Shown: piece by piece, positions 39,854 to 49,336 of the stretch
How positions within the stretch are numbered: the stretch's first letter is position 1
Layout: each line of letters begins with the position of its first letter
Source: a virus
Length of the DNA stretch: 53,146 bases
Direction: 5' to 3' (one strand)
IMG/VR virus record: IMGVR_UViG_3300025108_000070
Coordinates: 1 to 53,146 of that record
Notes under the pieces: model-generated
Database searches by the model: none
What the model was told of the DNA's origin: nothing
The model's input: the letters and a program-made list of their open reading frames with translations, nothing else
Program-made: the position numbers and the translations under genes

Positions 39854-41369
39854 GGATATGATTGCTTTTGGTAAATTATTTTTACCAGACGATTTTATGC
39901 GAAGTGAAACACCTCCATTTCATTACGAGATGGCTGATGCTATTGATAACCCAGAAGTAAAACAATTAGCGGTTATTTTGCCTCGTGGTCATGGAAAAAC
40001 TGTGCTAACTAAATGCTCGATTATCAAAGATTTTTGTTTTTGCCCTAAAGACGATATGCTATTTTATGCGTGGGTGTCTGCAACGCAAAAGCTTAGTACT
40101 GGTAATATGGACTATATTAAATACCACTTTGAATACAACGATAAAATCAAATATTATTTTGGTAATTTGAAAGGAAAAAAATGGACAGAAGAAGATGTGG
40201 AGTTAAAAAATGGATGTAAACTCATTAGTAAATCGAATGTTGCGGGAATTAGAGGTGGTGCTAAACTACATAAAAGATACGACCTTATCATCCTTGACGA
40301 TTTTGAACACGAAGCTAACACTATCACAGCTGAAGCAAGGGCTAAAAACAGTAATCTCGTTACTGCTGTTGTTTATCCTGCTATCGAGCCTCATACTGGT
40401 AGGCTTAGGGTTAACGGTACTCCTGTTCACTTTGATAGCTTTATCAATAATCTTATCGTCAACTATGCTCGTCAAGGAGAAAATCAAAAAGATTTTGCAT
40501 GGAGAGTAATTACATATAAGGCTATATTGCCCGATGGAACTTCTTTGTGGCCAGGATGGTTTCCATTAGAAAAGTTAGAAGAGAAGAAAAAATTCTACCA
40601 AGATAGTGGAACTCCTTCTAAGTTTTACCAAGAATATATGATGCAAGTTCAATCAGAAGAAGATTCTATTTGGACTCAAAAACATATAAAATATTGGGAA
40701 GGTTTTTATGAATATGATGAAAACGATAAAATGGGTTATATAGTTAATGACGGAGATAGAACTCCAGTTACTACTTTTATTGGTTGTGACCCAGCTACCG
40801 ATATTGATACTAAAGAATCTGATTTTAGTGTAATAATGGTTATTGCAGTTGATGCAAATAATAATCGCTATGTTTTAGAATATGAAAGACATCGTAGTAT
40901 TCCTACATTAGGAGCAAAAGACAACAATGGTAAAATATTTGATAAGAAAGGAGTAGTAGATTATATTATTGAATTGTACAATAAGTATCATTGTAGTAGC
41001 GCAACAGTAGAAGATGTCGCTATGAATCGTAGTGTATTCCAAGCACTTAATGACGAAAGGAGGAGAATTAATCGTTATGATATTAGTGTAATTCCCGAAA
41101 AACCAGGAGGAACACAAAAAAGAAATAGAATTTATTCAGGTTTATCTGGTATCTTTAGTGTAGGTTCTTTATATTTTAGAGAAAATATGTTTGATTTAAT
41201 TAACGAAATCATTACATTTGGACCAAGAATGGCTCATGATGATACAATTGAGGGACTATATTATGCTAATTTACACGCTTTTCCCCCTAATTATAAACAA
41301 AATGGGACAAAAGATAAACCAAAATGGTATAAACCTAAAAGAAAAGCTAAAAATTGGTTAGTTGCTTAA
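39798..41369 (+). CDS. terL: Terminase large subunit
   Basis: A 523-residue protein. The ATPase domain has Walker A PRGHGKT (62-68), Walker B DLIILDDFE (about 162-170) and the coupling motif RVNGTP (about 204-209). The nuclease domain has FIGCDPATD (Asp331), ATVEDVA (Glu405) and AHDDTIEGL (Asp481/482). It is the packaging motor and DNA-cutting enzyme, acting at the portal. The start is uncertain: the long overlap with the upstream gene and weak ribosome site would also allow a later start, but all motifs lie downstream. Confidence 0.93.
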   Translation: MHKIQNISKAEEALQLASKDMIAFGKLFLPDDFMRSETPPFHYEMADAIDNPEVKQLAVILPRGHGKTVLTKCSIIKDFCFCPKDDMLFYAWVSATQKLSTGNMDYIKYHFEYNDKIKYYFGNLKGKKWTEEDVELKNGCKLISKSNVAGIRGGAKLHKRYDLIILDDFEHEANTITAEARAKNSNLVTAVVYPAIEPHTGRLRVNGTPVHFDSFINNLIVNYARQGENQKDFAWRVITYKAILPDGTSLWPGWFPLEKLEEKKKFYQDSGTPSKFYQEYMMQVQSEEDSIWTQKHIKYWEGFYEYDENDKMGYIVNDGDRTPVTTFIGCDPATDIDTKESDFSVIMVIAVDANNNRYVLEYERHRSIPTLGAKDNNGKIFDKKGVVDYIIELYNKYHCSSATVEDVAMNRSVFQALNDERRRINRYDISVIPEKPGGTQKRNRIYSGLSGIFSVGSLYFRENMFDLINEIITFGPRMAHDDTIEGLYYANLHAFPPNYKQNGTKDKPKWYKPKRKAKNWLVA

Positions 41370-41584
41370 TGTGGAAAATATTTAAAGACGAAAACGAATA
41401 TAACGAAAAGAATATCATAGGATTTCTTTCATTTACACTTATGTGCGTATTTGGTATTGTTGATTTAGCTATGGGAATTATTGGAATTGAACTTATGGTT
41501 AACGACTATATTTACAATTCATTTGTTTGGGTTACACTTGGTTCATTTGGAATTTCAGCATCAGAAAAAACTTTTAAAAAATAA
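41369..41584 (+). CDS. Small two-pass membrane protein, holin candidate
   Basis: A 71-residue protein from the ATG that overlaps the TerL stop (TAATG). Two hydrophobic segments (about 16-40 and 48-66) separated by a short polar turn (VNDY) fit a small holin or antiholin. It is followed by a peptidoglycan-binding protein and the endolysin, which supports a lysis role. The 3TM-type holin at 1838 is separate. Confidence 0.55.
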   Translation: MWKIFKDENEYNEKNIIGFLSFTLMCVFGIVDLAMGIIGIELMVNDYIYNSFVWVTLGSFGISASEKTFKK

Positions 41585-41594
41585 GGAATAAGTT

Positions 41595-42077
41595 ATGCCA
41601 CAAGTAGGAAATAAAAAATATCCATATACAAAAGAAGGTATTCAACAAGCTAAACAAGATACTGCAAAATATGGAATTACAGACCAAATGGCAGATGAAT
41701 GGTTAAAAAAGAATCCAGTAAACACAAAACATGGAGGGTACATAAAAAGAGATACTGTTCGTGAAATGATGAAGGATAGTCAATCTATGAAACCAATAAC
41801 TGTTACGCCAAATGATGGGCAATTGCCTAAAGGGCTGCAACACGATATGTCAAAAGAAAATGTGTTTGCGCATCAAAGAGATTTAAAAAAATTGGGTTTT
41901 TACGAAGGAGAGCTAGATAGTATTTGGGGACCAAAATCTCAAGCTGCTTATGAAATGTATCTTAAAAATCCTCCAAAAACTAAACAAGAACTTTCAGTAG
42001 AAAAGTTGAAAAGCGGTGGGGCGTTTGGTAAACAAGGAAAACGTATATTTGACTATATAAAAAGTTTAAGAGATTAA
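41595..42077 (+). CDS. Peptidoglycan-binding-domain protein
   Basis: A 160-residue protein. The opening VGNKKYPYTKEGIQQAKQ is a recurrent N-terminus in environmental phages near packaging/head genes. Residues about 92-122 read HQRDLKKLGFYEGELDSIWGPKSQAAYEMYL, the PG_binding_1 repeat (LQ-x-x-L-x-x-LGFY-G-x-D-x-x-WGP-x-x-x-A). It lies just before the endolysin, which lacks its own wall-binding part, so the two may act together. Confidence 0.65.
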   Translation: MPQVGNKKYPYTKEGIQQAKQDTAKYGITDQMADEWLKKNPVNTKHGGYIKRDTVREMMKDSQSMKPITVTPNDGQLPKGLQHDMSKENVFAHQRDLKKLGFYEGELDSIWGPKSQAAYEMYLKNPPKTKQELSVEKLKSGGAFGKQGKRIFDYIKSLRD

Positions 42078-42079
42078 TA

Positions 42080-42472
42080 ATGCCAAGTTTTGGAAAAAAA
42101 TCACAAGAAAAATTAAATACTTGCGACCCAAGATTAGTAGAACTATTTGAAAGAGTAGTTGAAGATTTTGATTGTACTGTTTTACAAGGACATAGAGGTC
42201 AAGCAGAACAAGATGCATTATTTGTAGAAGGATTTAGTAAATTAAAATATCCAAAAGGAAATCATAACAAATACCCTTCATTGGCTGTAGATGTAGCTCC
42301 GTATCCTATAGATTGGAAAGATAGAGAGCGATTTACATATTTTGCTGGATTTGTAATGGGTATTGCAGCTTCAATGGGACTTAATATTCGTTGGGGTGGA
42401 GATTGGGATAGAGATAAAGATTTAAAAGATAATAACTTTGATGATTTACCACACTTTGAAATAAGGGATTAA
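42080..42472 (+). CDS. Endolysin, M15-family peptidoglycan peptidase
   Basis: A 130-residue protein with HNKYPSLAVDVAPYP (His62, Asp71), then WGGDWD (about 105-110) and LPHFEI (His125). These are the zinc ligands and WGGDW signature of VanY/M15 D-Ala or L-alanyl-D-glutamate peptidases, including T5-type endolysins. It should cut peptidoglycan cross-links or stems at lysis. No signal peptide is seen, so it needs a holin to reach the wall. Confidence 0.85.
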   Translation: MPSFGKKSQEKLNTCDPRLVELFERVVEDFDCTVLQGHRGQAEQDALFVEGFSKLKYPKGNHNKYPSLAVDVAPYPIDWKDRERFTYFAGFVMGIAASMGLNIRWGGDWDRDKDLKDNNFDDLPHFEIRD

Positions 42473-42473
42473 T

Positions 42474-44726
42474 ATGGCTAAACGAGGAAGAAAAAATAAA
42501 GCTGACGTAAATAAGCATTTGTTTCAAAAAGCAAATAATTATTTTAGAAAAAAATGGTTTACCGATTCTCAAAAAGGTATGGATTTTTATCTGAACGAAC
42601 AATTATCAGCAGAAGAATTAGAAGATTTAAGAAATGGAGGTATGCCTGATTTTATTATCAATAGAATAACTCCAGCTATTGATATTATGAAATTTTTTAT
42701 TACCGCTAACAATCCTAGATGGCAGGCGATTGGAGTAGAAGGTTCAGACGCTGATATTGCTCACGTACATAGTATGATTGCTGAATATTGTTGGCATTTA
42801 TCAAATGGTAAAAGTTTATTTGGTCAAGTAATACAAGACTCTTTAGTCAAAGGAGTTGGATATTTTAGAGTAGATGTAGACCCTAATGCAGACCAAGGAA
42901 TGGGAGAAGTTATATTTTCTACTATAGACCCTTACGATGTTTATGTAGACCCTCTTAGTAGAGATTTTTTATTTAGAGATGCTAACTATATAATTATACA
43001 AAAAAATCTTTCTAAAAGCTCTTTAATGCAAATGTTGCCTCAATTTAAAACAAAAATATCTAAAGCTTCAGGTTCAACAGAAAGTAAACAATACAGTCTT
43101 AGAGATGTTCATGAATCTGAAACAATATTGCCAGGAGACGTAGAGAATGAAGCGTTTAAATTAGATGGAGAGCAAGATGAAATCTTAGACTATTATGAAG
43201 TTTATAGTAAAGAAAAAATTCCTTTTGTAAATGTTTGGTTAAAACAACCCCCAACAGACCAACAATTAAAAGCTATTCAATCTCAAGCAGAAGAAGAAAT
43301 GCAATCTATGATAGAGGAAATGTCTGTTGGTATAAAAGAAAAAGAATTAGAATTAATGCAATTAGTTAATGAAGGCGAAATGTTGCCAGAAAGAATGCAA
43401 TTAGAATTAGAAAAATTTTCTAAAGAAATGCAAATGAGAATAGAAGAGCAACGAGCTTTAATGGAAGCTCAATTAGTTCAAGCTCAAACCAAAACTGTTC
43501 AAAGTGTAATAGATAAAAGTTCTTTTGATATACAAATGAAATCTGATACATTTGCAGAGTCTGTAGTTGAATATGTAGAATTTTTTAAAACTCAAGTAAA
43601 GGTATGTGCTTCAATTGGAGATATGTATTTATACGAAAGTTTATTGCCTATAGAAGATTATCCAATTATTCCAGTTATGTATACTCATACAAACACTCCT
43701 TACCCAGTGAGCGCCGTAACTCCTATGATTGGTAAACAAAGAGAAATAAATAAAGCGCATCAAATTATGTTACATAATGCTAATCTTGCTAGTAATTTAA
43801 GATGGCTATATACAGAAGGCGCTATTGACGAAGAAGAATGGGAACAATATTCAAGTTCTCCTGGAGCTTTATTAAAATACAGACAAGGATTTGATGTTCC
43901 TAACGCTATACAACCTTTGCCTATTAACAACGCTTTTTATACTGTTACTCAACAAGGTAAAAGCGACATAGAACATATCAGCGGTATTTCATCTAGTATG
44001 CAAGGAGTAGGAGAAGATAGTCACGAAACATATCGTGGTATGTTAGCTATGGATGAATATGGAACGAGAAGAGTAAGACAATGGGTAAATAATGTAGTGG
44101 AACCAGCTTTAGAACAAGTAGGTAGAGTCTTTAAAGAGATAGCTCAATTTACATATACTAGTCAAAAAATATTTAGATTAGTTCAACCAGAAGCTGGTCA
44201 AGGAGAGGGAGAAATTCAAGAAGCTTCTATTAATATTCCTATTTATAATGATTTTGGTGAAGTTATAAAAAGATATAATGATTACAATTCAAGTAAATTT
44301 GATGTTAGGATTGTATCTGGTTCAACTCAGCCAATTAATAGATGGGCTTTGCAAGATGAATATTTTAAATGGTTTCAAGCTGGATTAATAGATGATATAG
44401 CTATGATAGAGCAAACTGATATAAGAAACAAAAAACAATTATTGCAAAGAAAAAGCGTATACTCTCAAATGCAACAACAAATTGCTGGAATGGAAGAGCA
44501 GATGAAAGACCAAGAGGGAACTATAGAAACATTAGAAAGACAATTAGTTCAAGCTGGTATTAAAGATAAAATTAACCAAGCTGAAAAAACGATTGATAGA
44601 CAAGTTACTCAGACCCAAATGGAACAAAGACTTTTAGGCGGTAGAATGAAAGATACCGTTGATTTAGCAAAAAAAGAATTAGCACTAGAAAAGAAAAAAA
44701 TTAGTGTTGATAAACAGAAAAAATAA
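42474..44726 (+). CDS. Portal protein, P22-like
   Basis: A 750-residue protein. Its N-terminal half has the P22-portal style: FYLNEQLSAEELEDLRNGGMPDF, NRITPAIDIMKFFITANNP, QDSLVKGVGYFRVDVD, STIDPYDVYVDPLS. Length is close to the P22 portal (725). A Glu/Gln/Met coiled coil (about 264-350) is inserted in the middle, and a second coiled coil (about 655-750) forms the C-terminal barrel. It makes the dodecameric ring through which DNA is packaged and ejected. It is preceded by TerL and lysis genes and followed by scaffold and capsid. Confidence 0.85.
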   Translation: MAKRGRKNKADVNKHLFQKANNYFRKKWFTDSQKGMDFYLNEQLSAEELEDLRNGGMPDFIINRITPAIDIMKFFITANNPRWQAIGVEGSDADIAHVHSMIAEYCWHLSNGKSLFGQVIQDSLVKGVGYFRVDVDPNADQGMGEVIFSTIDPYDVYVDPLSRDFLFRDANYIIIQKNLSKSSLMQMLPQFKTKISKASGSTESKQYSLRDVHESETILPGDVENEAFKLDGEQDEILDYYEVYSKEKIPFVNVWLKQPPTDQQLKAIQSQAEEEMQSMIEEMSVGIKEKELELMQLVNEGEMLPERMQLELEKFSKEMQMRIEEQRALMEAQLVQAQTKTVQSVIDKSSFDIQMKSDTFAESVVEYVEFFKTQVKVCASIGDMYLYESLLPIEDYPIIPVMYTHTNTPYPVSAVTPMIGKQREINKAHQIMLHNANLASNLRWLYTEGAIDEEEWEQYSSSPGALLKYRQGFDVPNAIQPLPINNAFYTVTQQGKSDIEHISGISSSMQGVGEDSHETYRGMLAMDEYGTRRVRQWVNNVVEPALEQVGRVFKEIAQFTYTSQKIFRLVQPEAGQGEGEIQEASINIPIYNDFGEVIKRYNDYNSSKFDVRIVSGSTQPINRWALQDEYFKWFQAGLIDDIAMIEQTDIRNKKQLLQRKSVYSQMQQQIAGMEEQMKDQEGTIETLERQLVQAGIKDKINQAEKTIDRQVTQTQMEQRLLGGRMKDTVDLAKKELALEKKKISVDKQKK

Positions 44727-44738
44727 CTGTAAATTAGA
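44724..44738 (+). promoter_or_regulatory. Shared upstream motif, copy 2 (TAACTGTAAATTAGA)
   Basis: Identical to 9124-9138. It lies 29 nt before the scaffold gene, first of the capsid genes, and overlaps the end of the portal gene by 3 nt. A late promoter or regulator site is possible; chance is not excluded. Confidence 0.3.
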
Positions 44739-44752
44739 AGGAGAAATACAGT

Positions 44753-45622
44753 ATGAGTGAAATAACACAGGATAACCTACTTATGGATGATGCCGAAAGA
44801 GCAGAACAACAAGTAGCCCCTATAGAGCAAGATACTGTGGCTGAAGATTTTTTTTCTCAGCTTGATAAACAAGTTATGGGTGATGTTATATCCCAGCCAA
44901 TAGAAGAAGCTCAAGAACAACAGATAACTTCCCCTGAAGGGAACCCTGAAGTCGAGCAACAATCTACTCAAGAAGTAGATAATTTAGAAAAGAGATATAG
45001 TGATTCATCTCGTGAAGCTAAAAGACTTAACAGTCAATTACAAGAGATTGAACCTTATATGCCTTTACTAAATGCAATGAAAGAAGACCCGAATTTAATT
45101 AATCATGTGAGAGATTATTTTCAGGGTGGTGGCTCAGCACCCGAAAGTGTGAAAGAGCGCCTTGGCTTAGACGAAGATTTTGTTTTTGATTATGACGAAG
45201 CTTTGTCAGACCCTAAATCTTCATCTGCAAAATTGTTTAATGCAACTGTGGATGGAGTAGTGCAACGAAGATTAGGTGATTTTGCTCAACAACAATCTAT
45301 ACAATCACGTAAAGCTTTAGAAGAAAGTGCTTTTAAAGATAAGTACAAAGTTTCTAATGAAGATTACTCTGATTTAATGGATTATGCAAAATCGCATAAA
45401 CTAACATTAGAAGATGTTTATTATTTGAAAAATAGAGATAACCGTGATGCTCAAGTAGCTGAAGGTGCTCGACAAGAAATAGTACAACAAATGAAAAATG
45501 TTAGAACTATGCCACCTAGCGTTGCTTCGGCTGGGAACGAACAAAGAGATGAACAATCAGTAGACGATGCCGTTTTTGACAAGCTGCTATCACAAGGTGC
45601 AGGGCTAGATGAGTTAATGTAA
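44753..45622 (+). CDS. Scaffold/capsid assembly protein
   Basis: A 289-residue acidic protein rich in Glu and Gln, with predicted coiled coil at about 70-105 (EVDNLEKRYSDSSREAKRLN) and long helices after. Such acidic helical proteins just ahead of the major capsid gene are scaffolds that template the procapsid. AGGAG precedes its ATG. The assignment is from position and composition. Confidence 0.65.
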   Translation: MSEITQDNLLMDDAERAEQQVAPIEQDTVAEDFFSQLDKQVMGDVISQPIEEAQEQQITSPEGNPEVEQQSTQEVDNLEKRYSDSSREAKRLNSQLQEIEPYMPLLNAMKEDPNLINHVRDYFQGGGSAPESVKERLGLDEDFVFDYDEALSDPKSSSAKLFNATVDGVVQRRLGDFAQQQSIQSRKALEESAFKDKYKVSNEDYSDLMDYAKSHKLTLEDVYYLKNRDNRDAQVAEGARQEIVQQMKNVRTMPPSVASAGNEQRDEQSVDDAVFDKLLSQGAGLDELM

Positions 45623-45648
45623 ATAAAACAAACCCTTAGGAGGGAAAC

Positions 45649-47205
45649 ATGCCTAGTACACCTTTAGCATTGTCGACTTCTACTGGTTTACTTAACAGAG
45701 GGAGAGAAGTTGGTGGAGTTAATCCAACAACAGCATACCCTACTGGTGATTTACGTAGACGTTATGACTTTGGTGATAGATTTTCAGAACTTGCCATAGC
45801 TCAAACACCGTTCTTTAGACTTGTTTCTACAATGGCTAAAAAACCTACGGATGACCCAACTTTTAAGTTTACCGAGAAGAGACATTCATTCATGAAGCGT
45901 TATGTATATATCGTTGGAAGTATTAAATCTGCTTCAACCGATGTATTTGCAGACGCAACCCTAGCACAAGCAGCAAACACTTCAGCACCCGTTGTTGGAA
46001 GTGAAGTAAAGCTTTATGCAGGAACAGACTATTACTCAGCTGGAAACATTCAAAATGTTCAAGGCCAAAGTAATGGACAAATTAAAGTAGGAGTTGATGG
46101 TACAAGACCACAATTTCTACAACCTAATCAAATCCTTAAAGTACCTATGACTGACGCAGCTGGAAATGCAGTTAACGATTATATGTTAGTTCGCATTACA
46201 GCAGTAGCAGACGCAGCAGACAAAGACCTTAGTGGAGCTGGCGGTGCATCCGCTTCTAAACTATCTCTAATTACTGGTAAAGTTCTTAGAATGTCTAGTG
46301 GAGCTGAATTAGCATCTTTCTTAGCTAACAATAAACCTGACGTAGAAGTATACGCAGAAGATATTGCTGAAGCATTAGAAGGAAAACGTTCATATGTTGT
46401 TGGTACATCATATGGAGAAGGTTCTGAATTACTTGGACAATCTTGGAAAGATAACCCATACTCAACTGGTTACGGACAAACTCAAATCTTTAGAGGCGAG
46501 TTTGGTATGACTAATACTGCAAGAGCAACAGCTCTAAAGTATGAACCAAATGAGTGGGCTAGAACATGGAAAGAAAAACTTATTGAACACAAATGGGACA
46601 TTGAATGGGCTGGATTATTTAGTTCACAAGTTGCAGATGGTTCAGTTAACCACACTCAAGGTGCAATTGATTACATCTTGAATTTTGGTAATATCTTTAC
46701 ATTAGACCTAGCTACAAAAAGTATTGATGACTTCTTACAAGATATGTCACAATATTTTGACCCTAGATACAATCAAGACGGAGCAACAGTATTCTTATGT
46801 AGTACTGCTGTGTTTACTTGGTTGCATAAACTAGGTGGGTTCTTTAAGAATAACATTGCTATTGGCGATAATGGTAATAACTTTAATCGCTTTGGAGCAG
46901 ACTTAGCCGTTACTGGTAGAAAGAAAGTAATGGGATTAGACGTAACAGAAATACAAACAGTATACGGTAAAATGAACGTAGCTAGATGTATTGCCTTAGA
47001 TGGTTCACACGTTAAAATCGCTGCTATCAACATGAACAATGTTGCTTACAGACCACTAGTTGGTAATGGAGTTAATAGAGATACCTCAATTTACGTAGGA
47101 GTTAAGAATTTAGAAAACTCAGGTACGGATAAGAGAGTCGATATGATTCTAACTGAAGCTGGTTTCGAATATAAGATGCCAGAATCACACGCTATTTGGA
47201 AATAA
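45649..47205 (+). CDS. Major capsid protein
   Basis: A 518-residue protein directly after the scaffold gene, with a strong AGGAGG. It reads as a HK97-type capsid: an N-terminal arm (GLLNRGREVGGVNPTTAYPTGDLRRRY), long beta/helix domains, and a C-terminal NLENSGTDKRVDMILTEAGF. The codons use more C-ending forms than in the fibre genes, as expected of a highly expressed gene. Position is the main support. Confidence 0.75.
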   Translation: MPSTPLALSTSTGLLNRGREVGGVNPTTAYPTGDLRRRYDFGDRFSELAIAQTPFFRLVSTMAKKPTDDPTFKFTEKRHSFMKRYVYIVGSIKSASTDVFADATLAQAANTSAPVVGSEVKLYAGTDYYSAGNIQNVQGQSNGQIKVGVDGTRPQFLQPNQILKVPMTDAAGNAVNDYMLVRITAVADAADKDLSGAGGASASKLSLITGKVLRMSSGAELASFLANNKPDVEVYAEDIAEALEGKRSYVVGTSYGEGSELLGQSWKDNPYSTGYGQTQIFRGEFGMTNTARATALKYEPNEWARTWKEKLIEHKWDIEWAGLFSSQVADGSVNHTQGAIDYILNFGNIFTLDLATKSIDDFLQDMSQYFDPRYNQDGATVFLCSTAVFTWLHKLGGFFKNNIAIGDNGNNFNRFGADLAVTGRKKVMGLDVTEIQTVYGKMNVARCIALDGSHVKIAAINMNNVAYRPLVGNGVNRDTSIYVGVKNLENSGTDKRVDMILTEAGFEYKMPESHAIWK

Positions 47206-47220
47206 TCTAAATAGTTAATT

Positions 47221-47277
47221 TGCATTGGGTCCTTGTAGGTTCTTTACCTCCTTTCTCCCTACGGGGACCTTAATGCA
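47221..47277 (+). terminator. Long hairpin after the major capsid gene
   Basis: 47221-47239 pairs with 47258-47277: TGCATT/AATGCA, a small G/TT loop, GGTCC/GGACC, two U-G pairs, and GTAGG/CCTAC, around an 18-nt pyrimidine-rich loop. About 18 pairs in AT-rich DNA is strong. No T run follows, so it may attenuate or protect the capsid mRNA. Confidence 0.55.
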
Positions 47278-47291
47278 TACGGAGAATAGAT

Positions 47292-49061
47292 ATGAAATTA
47301 TGGGAAAAAGTAAATAATATAACTGGTAACGATACCAAGGCTAGATATTTAGTAGAGTATATCAATGCTGGAGCTAAATTTATAGTAGCATCATTACCTG
47401 AAAAGTTTTTATGGACTATTGCTTCTGAAGTAGAAGTTACAGGTTGGAATAGTGCTGGTACTGACATTTTAGGAAACGGTTCTTCATTAGCGTATGATAA
47501 AATATTAGCAGTTTATCGTTTAGATAGTGGGAAAAAAAGAGTAGCTGTTGAAGCTCCTGATAATAGTATACATATATTTGACGAAGCTGATAGTTTGTTA
47601 ACGGCTACTGAAATGTTTCCAAAATACTATAAACTAAGTGGTAAAATTTATATTAAACCAGACCCTGATTATAATTCTTCAGGAGCAAATAAAACATATA
47701 CACCATTAGGGGGCAGTTCTACAACTGTTAATGCTGGTACTGGAGATAAAGGAGTGATTGTTTATTCAGCTCCCCCAATAATTGATGAAAATACAGATGA
47801 TTGGATTCTTACAGAATATGAAAATATTGCTATACTATATGCTTCTTCTTTAGATTATATGAGATTAGCACAATATTATAGAGGATTATGTAAAACAGAA
47901 ATAGATAAAATATTTAACACGACTATAGAATCTTTTTCTAGTGAATTGCCTAGTTCTACTCCTATATTTAATTTTAGCGATAGTGTTCCTTCTGGATTTA
48001 GCATAACAAGCACTTTGCCAAGTTTTAATTTTGCTGGAATTTTACCAACTAACATTAGCTTAACAAATTCTTTGCCTAGTTCTATAAATGTAACAAGTTC
48101 TTTACCTAGCGGATTAGTTTTAAGTAAATCGCTAGAAGATGACTATAACACATTAACTTCTTTACCTTCATACGATTCTGAATCTTTAGTTTTAAATTTA
48201 AGTAATTCTTTTGGAGATATAAATAATGCTGAATCAATACTAGAAAGCGGTTTTACTTCAGGAGATACTAGCGCCAAAGTAAGTAAATCAGCTATACATT
48301 GGTTGCAAGACGAAGACCCAGAAATGGCAAAAGCTACAACTGAAATTACTGAAATGGAATTAGGTATAGCAAAAGGAAGGTTGGATGTTGAAAGAACTAA
48401 CATAGAATCGTTTGCTCAAAAAGTAAATCAAAATACTAGTGTTTTTAATAGCAATTTAACTAAATATGCACAAGAATCTAGAACTGAATCTGAAAGAATA
48501 TCTTCTGGAGTAGCTAATTATCAAGCTGAAATACAAAAAGAAACACAAAGAATTAATTCTGATTTAGCTAAGTATACTAATGAATTACAAAAAGAAGTAC
48601 AAAGAATACAAACAGATATTTCTAAATATCAATCTGAGCTACAAAAAGAATCAGCAAATAAAAATATTGATACACAAAATTTTTCAGCAAAATTAAATGA
48701 AGCAATGCAAAGATTTCAATCAGATATTGCTAAATATCAATCTGAAATACAAAAAGAAGGTCAAAGAGTTCAAATAGATTTACAAAATTATTCGGCTAAA
48801 TTAAATGAAGCTAATATTAGATACCAAGCAGATTCTAATGTTTTTCAATTAAAAATTGCTAAAGCTAACACTAAATTACAAGAATCTGGTATTAGATTAA
48901 ATACAGCTAGTGCTTATACTCAAAAAAGTAGAGATAGCATTCAAACATCTCAATTATTTTTTCAAAGAGCTATAGGTGAATTACAAGCAATTACTGGCGC
49001 TATAGTAGCTCCTGAACAACAACAACAATCTCAAAGAAGAGAGCAAGGAGCAACATCGTGA
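47292..49061 (+). CDS. Connector-like protein with LP repeats and long coiled coil
   Basis: A 589-residue protein. Residues 1-210 look like a head-tail adaptor: LWEKVNNITGN, YINAGAKFIVASLPEKFL, KIYIKPDP, TEYENIAILYASSLDYMRLA. Residues about 219-293 hold seven LP/VP-S units at 9-13-residue spacing. Residues about 365-560 form a long coiled coil with repeats of the type SDIAKYQSEIQKEGQRVQ. The adaptor part should bind the portal; the coiled coil may reach into the tail or fibres. It overlaps the next gene by 4 nt. Confidence 0.6.
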   Translation: MKLWEKVNNITGNDTKARYLVEYINAGAKFIVASLPEKFLWTIASEVEVTGWNSAGTDILGNGSSLAYDKILAVYRLDSGKKRVAVEAPDNSIHIFDEADSLLTATEMFPKYYKLSGKIYIKPDPDYNSSGANKTYTPLGGSSTTVNAGTGDKGVIVYSAPPIIDENTDDWILTEYENIAILYASSLDYMRLAQYYRGLCKTEIDKIFNTTIESFSSELPSSTPIFNFSDSVPSGFSITSTLPSFNFAGILPTNISLTNSLPSSINVTSSLPSGLVLSKSLEDDYNTLTSLPSYDSESLVLNLSNSFGDINNAESILESGFTSGDTSAKVSKSAIHWLQDEDPEMAKATTEITEMELGIAKGRLDVERTNIESFAQKVNQNTSVFNSNLTKYAQESRTESERISSGVANYQAEIQKETQRINSDLAKYTNELQKEVQRIQTDISKYQSELQKESANKNIDTQNFSAKLNEAMQRFQSDIAKYQSEIQKEGQRVQIDLQNYSAKLNEANIRYQADSNVFQLKIAKANTKLQESGIRLNTASAYTQKSRDSIQTSQLFFQRAIGELQAITGAIVAPEQQQQSQRREQGATS

Positions 49062-49336
49062 AGCTTTTAGAATTAATGGAAAGAGCAAATACTAGAGATA
49101 CAAAATTAGTCATTGCTTACGTTAAAGACGCAATAAACAAAATACAATCATCAAATGAAATTACTACAACAAGCGCTAAACAAAATATAGTTAAAAATCA
49201 AAGAGATTATAATTTGCCTGCTGATTTAATTGCAATTAAACATATTAGTGTTTTAGATACCGAAGATGATAATAAGTATAAAATTATTAGAAGATTAGCA
49301 AACGAACCTGTAGTTAGCGAGGATACAAACCCATGA
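49058..49336 (+). CDS. Head-tail adaptor-like protein, N-terminal part
   Basis: A 92-residue protein with a GTG start overlapping the previous stop. It ends RDYNLPADLIAIKHISVLD and KYKIIRRLANEP, a pattern (YNLP-D-x-x-x-I-x-x-I) common at the start of podoviral connector proteins. It stops early for the family, and the next gene reads like its continuation, joined by ATGA. Confidence 0.5.
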   Translation: MKLLELMERANTRDTKLVIAYVKDAINKIQSSNEITTTSAKQNIVKNQRDYNLPADLIAIKHISVLDTEDDNKYKIIRRLANEPVVSEDTNP

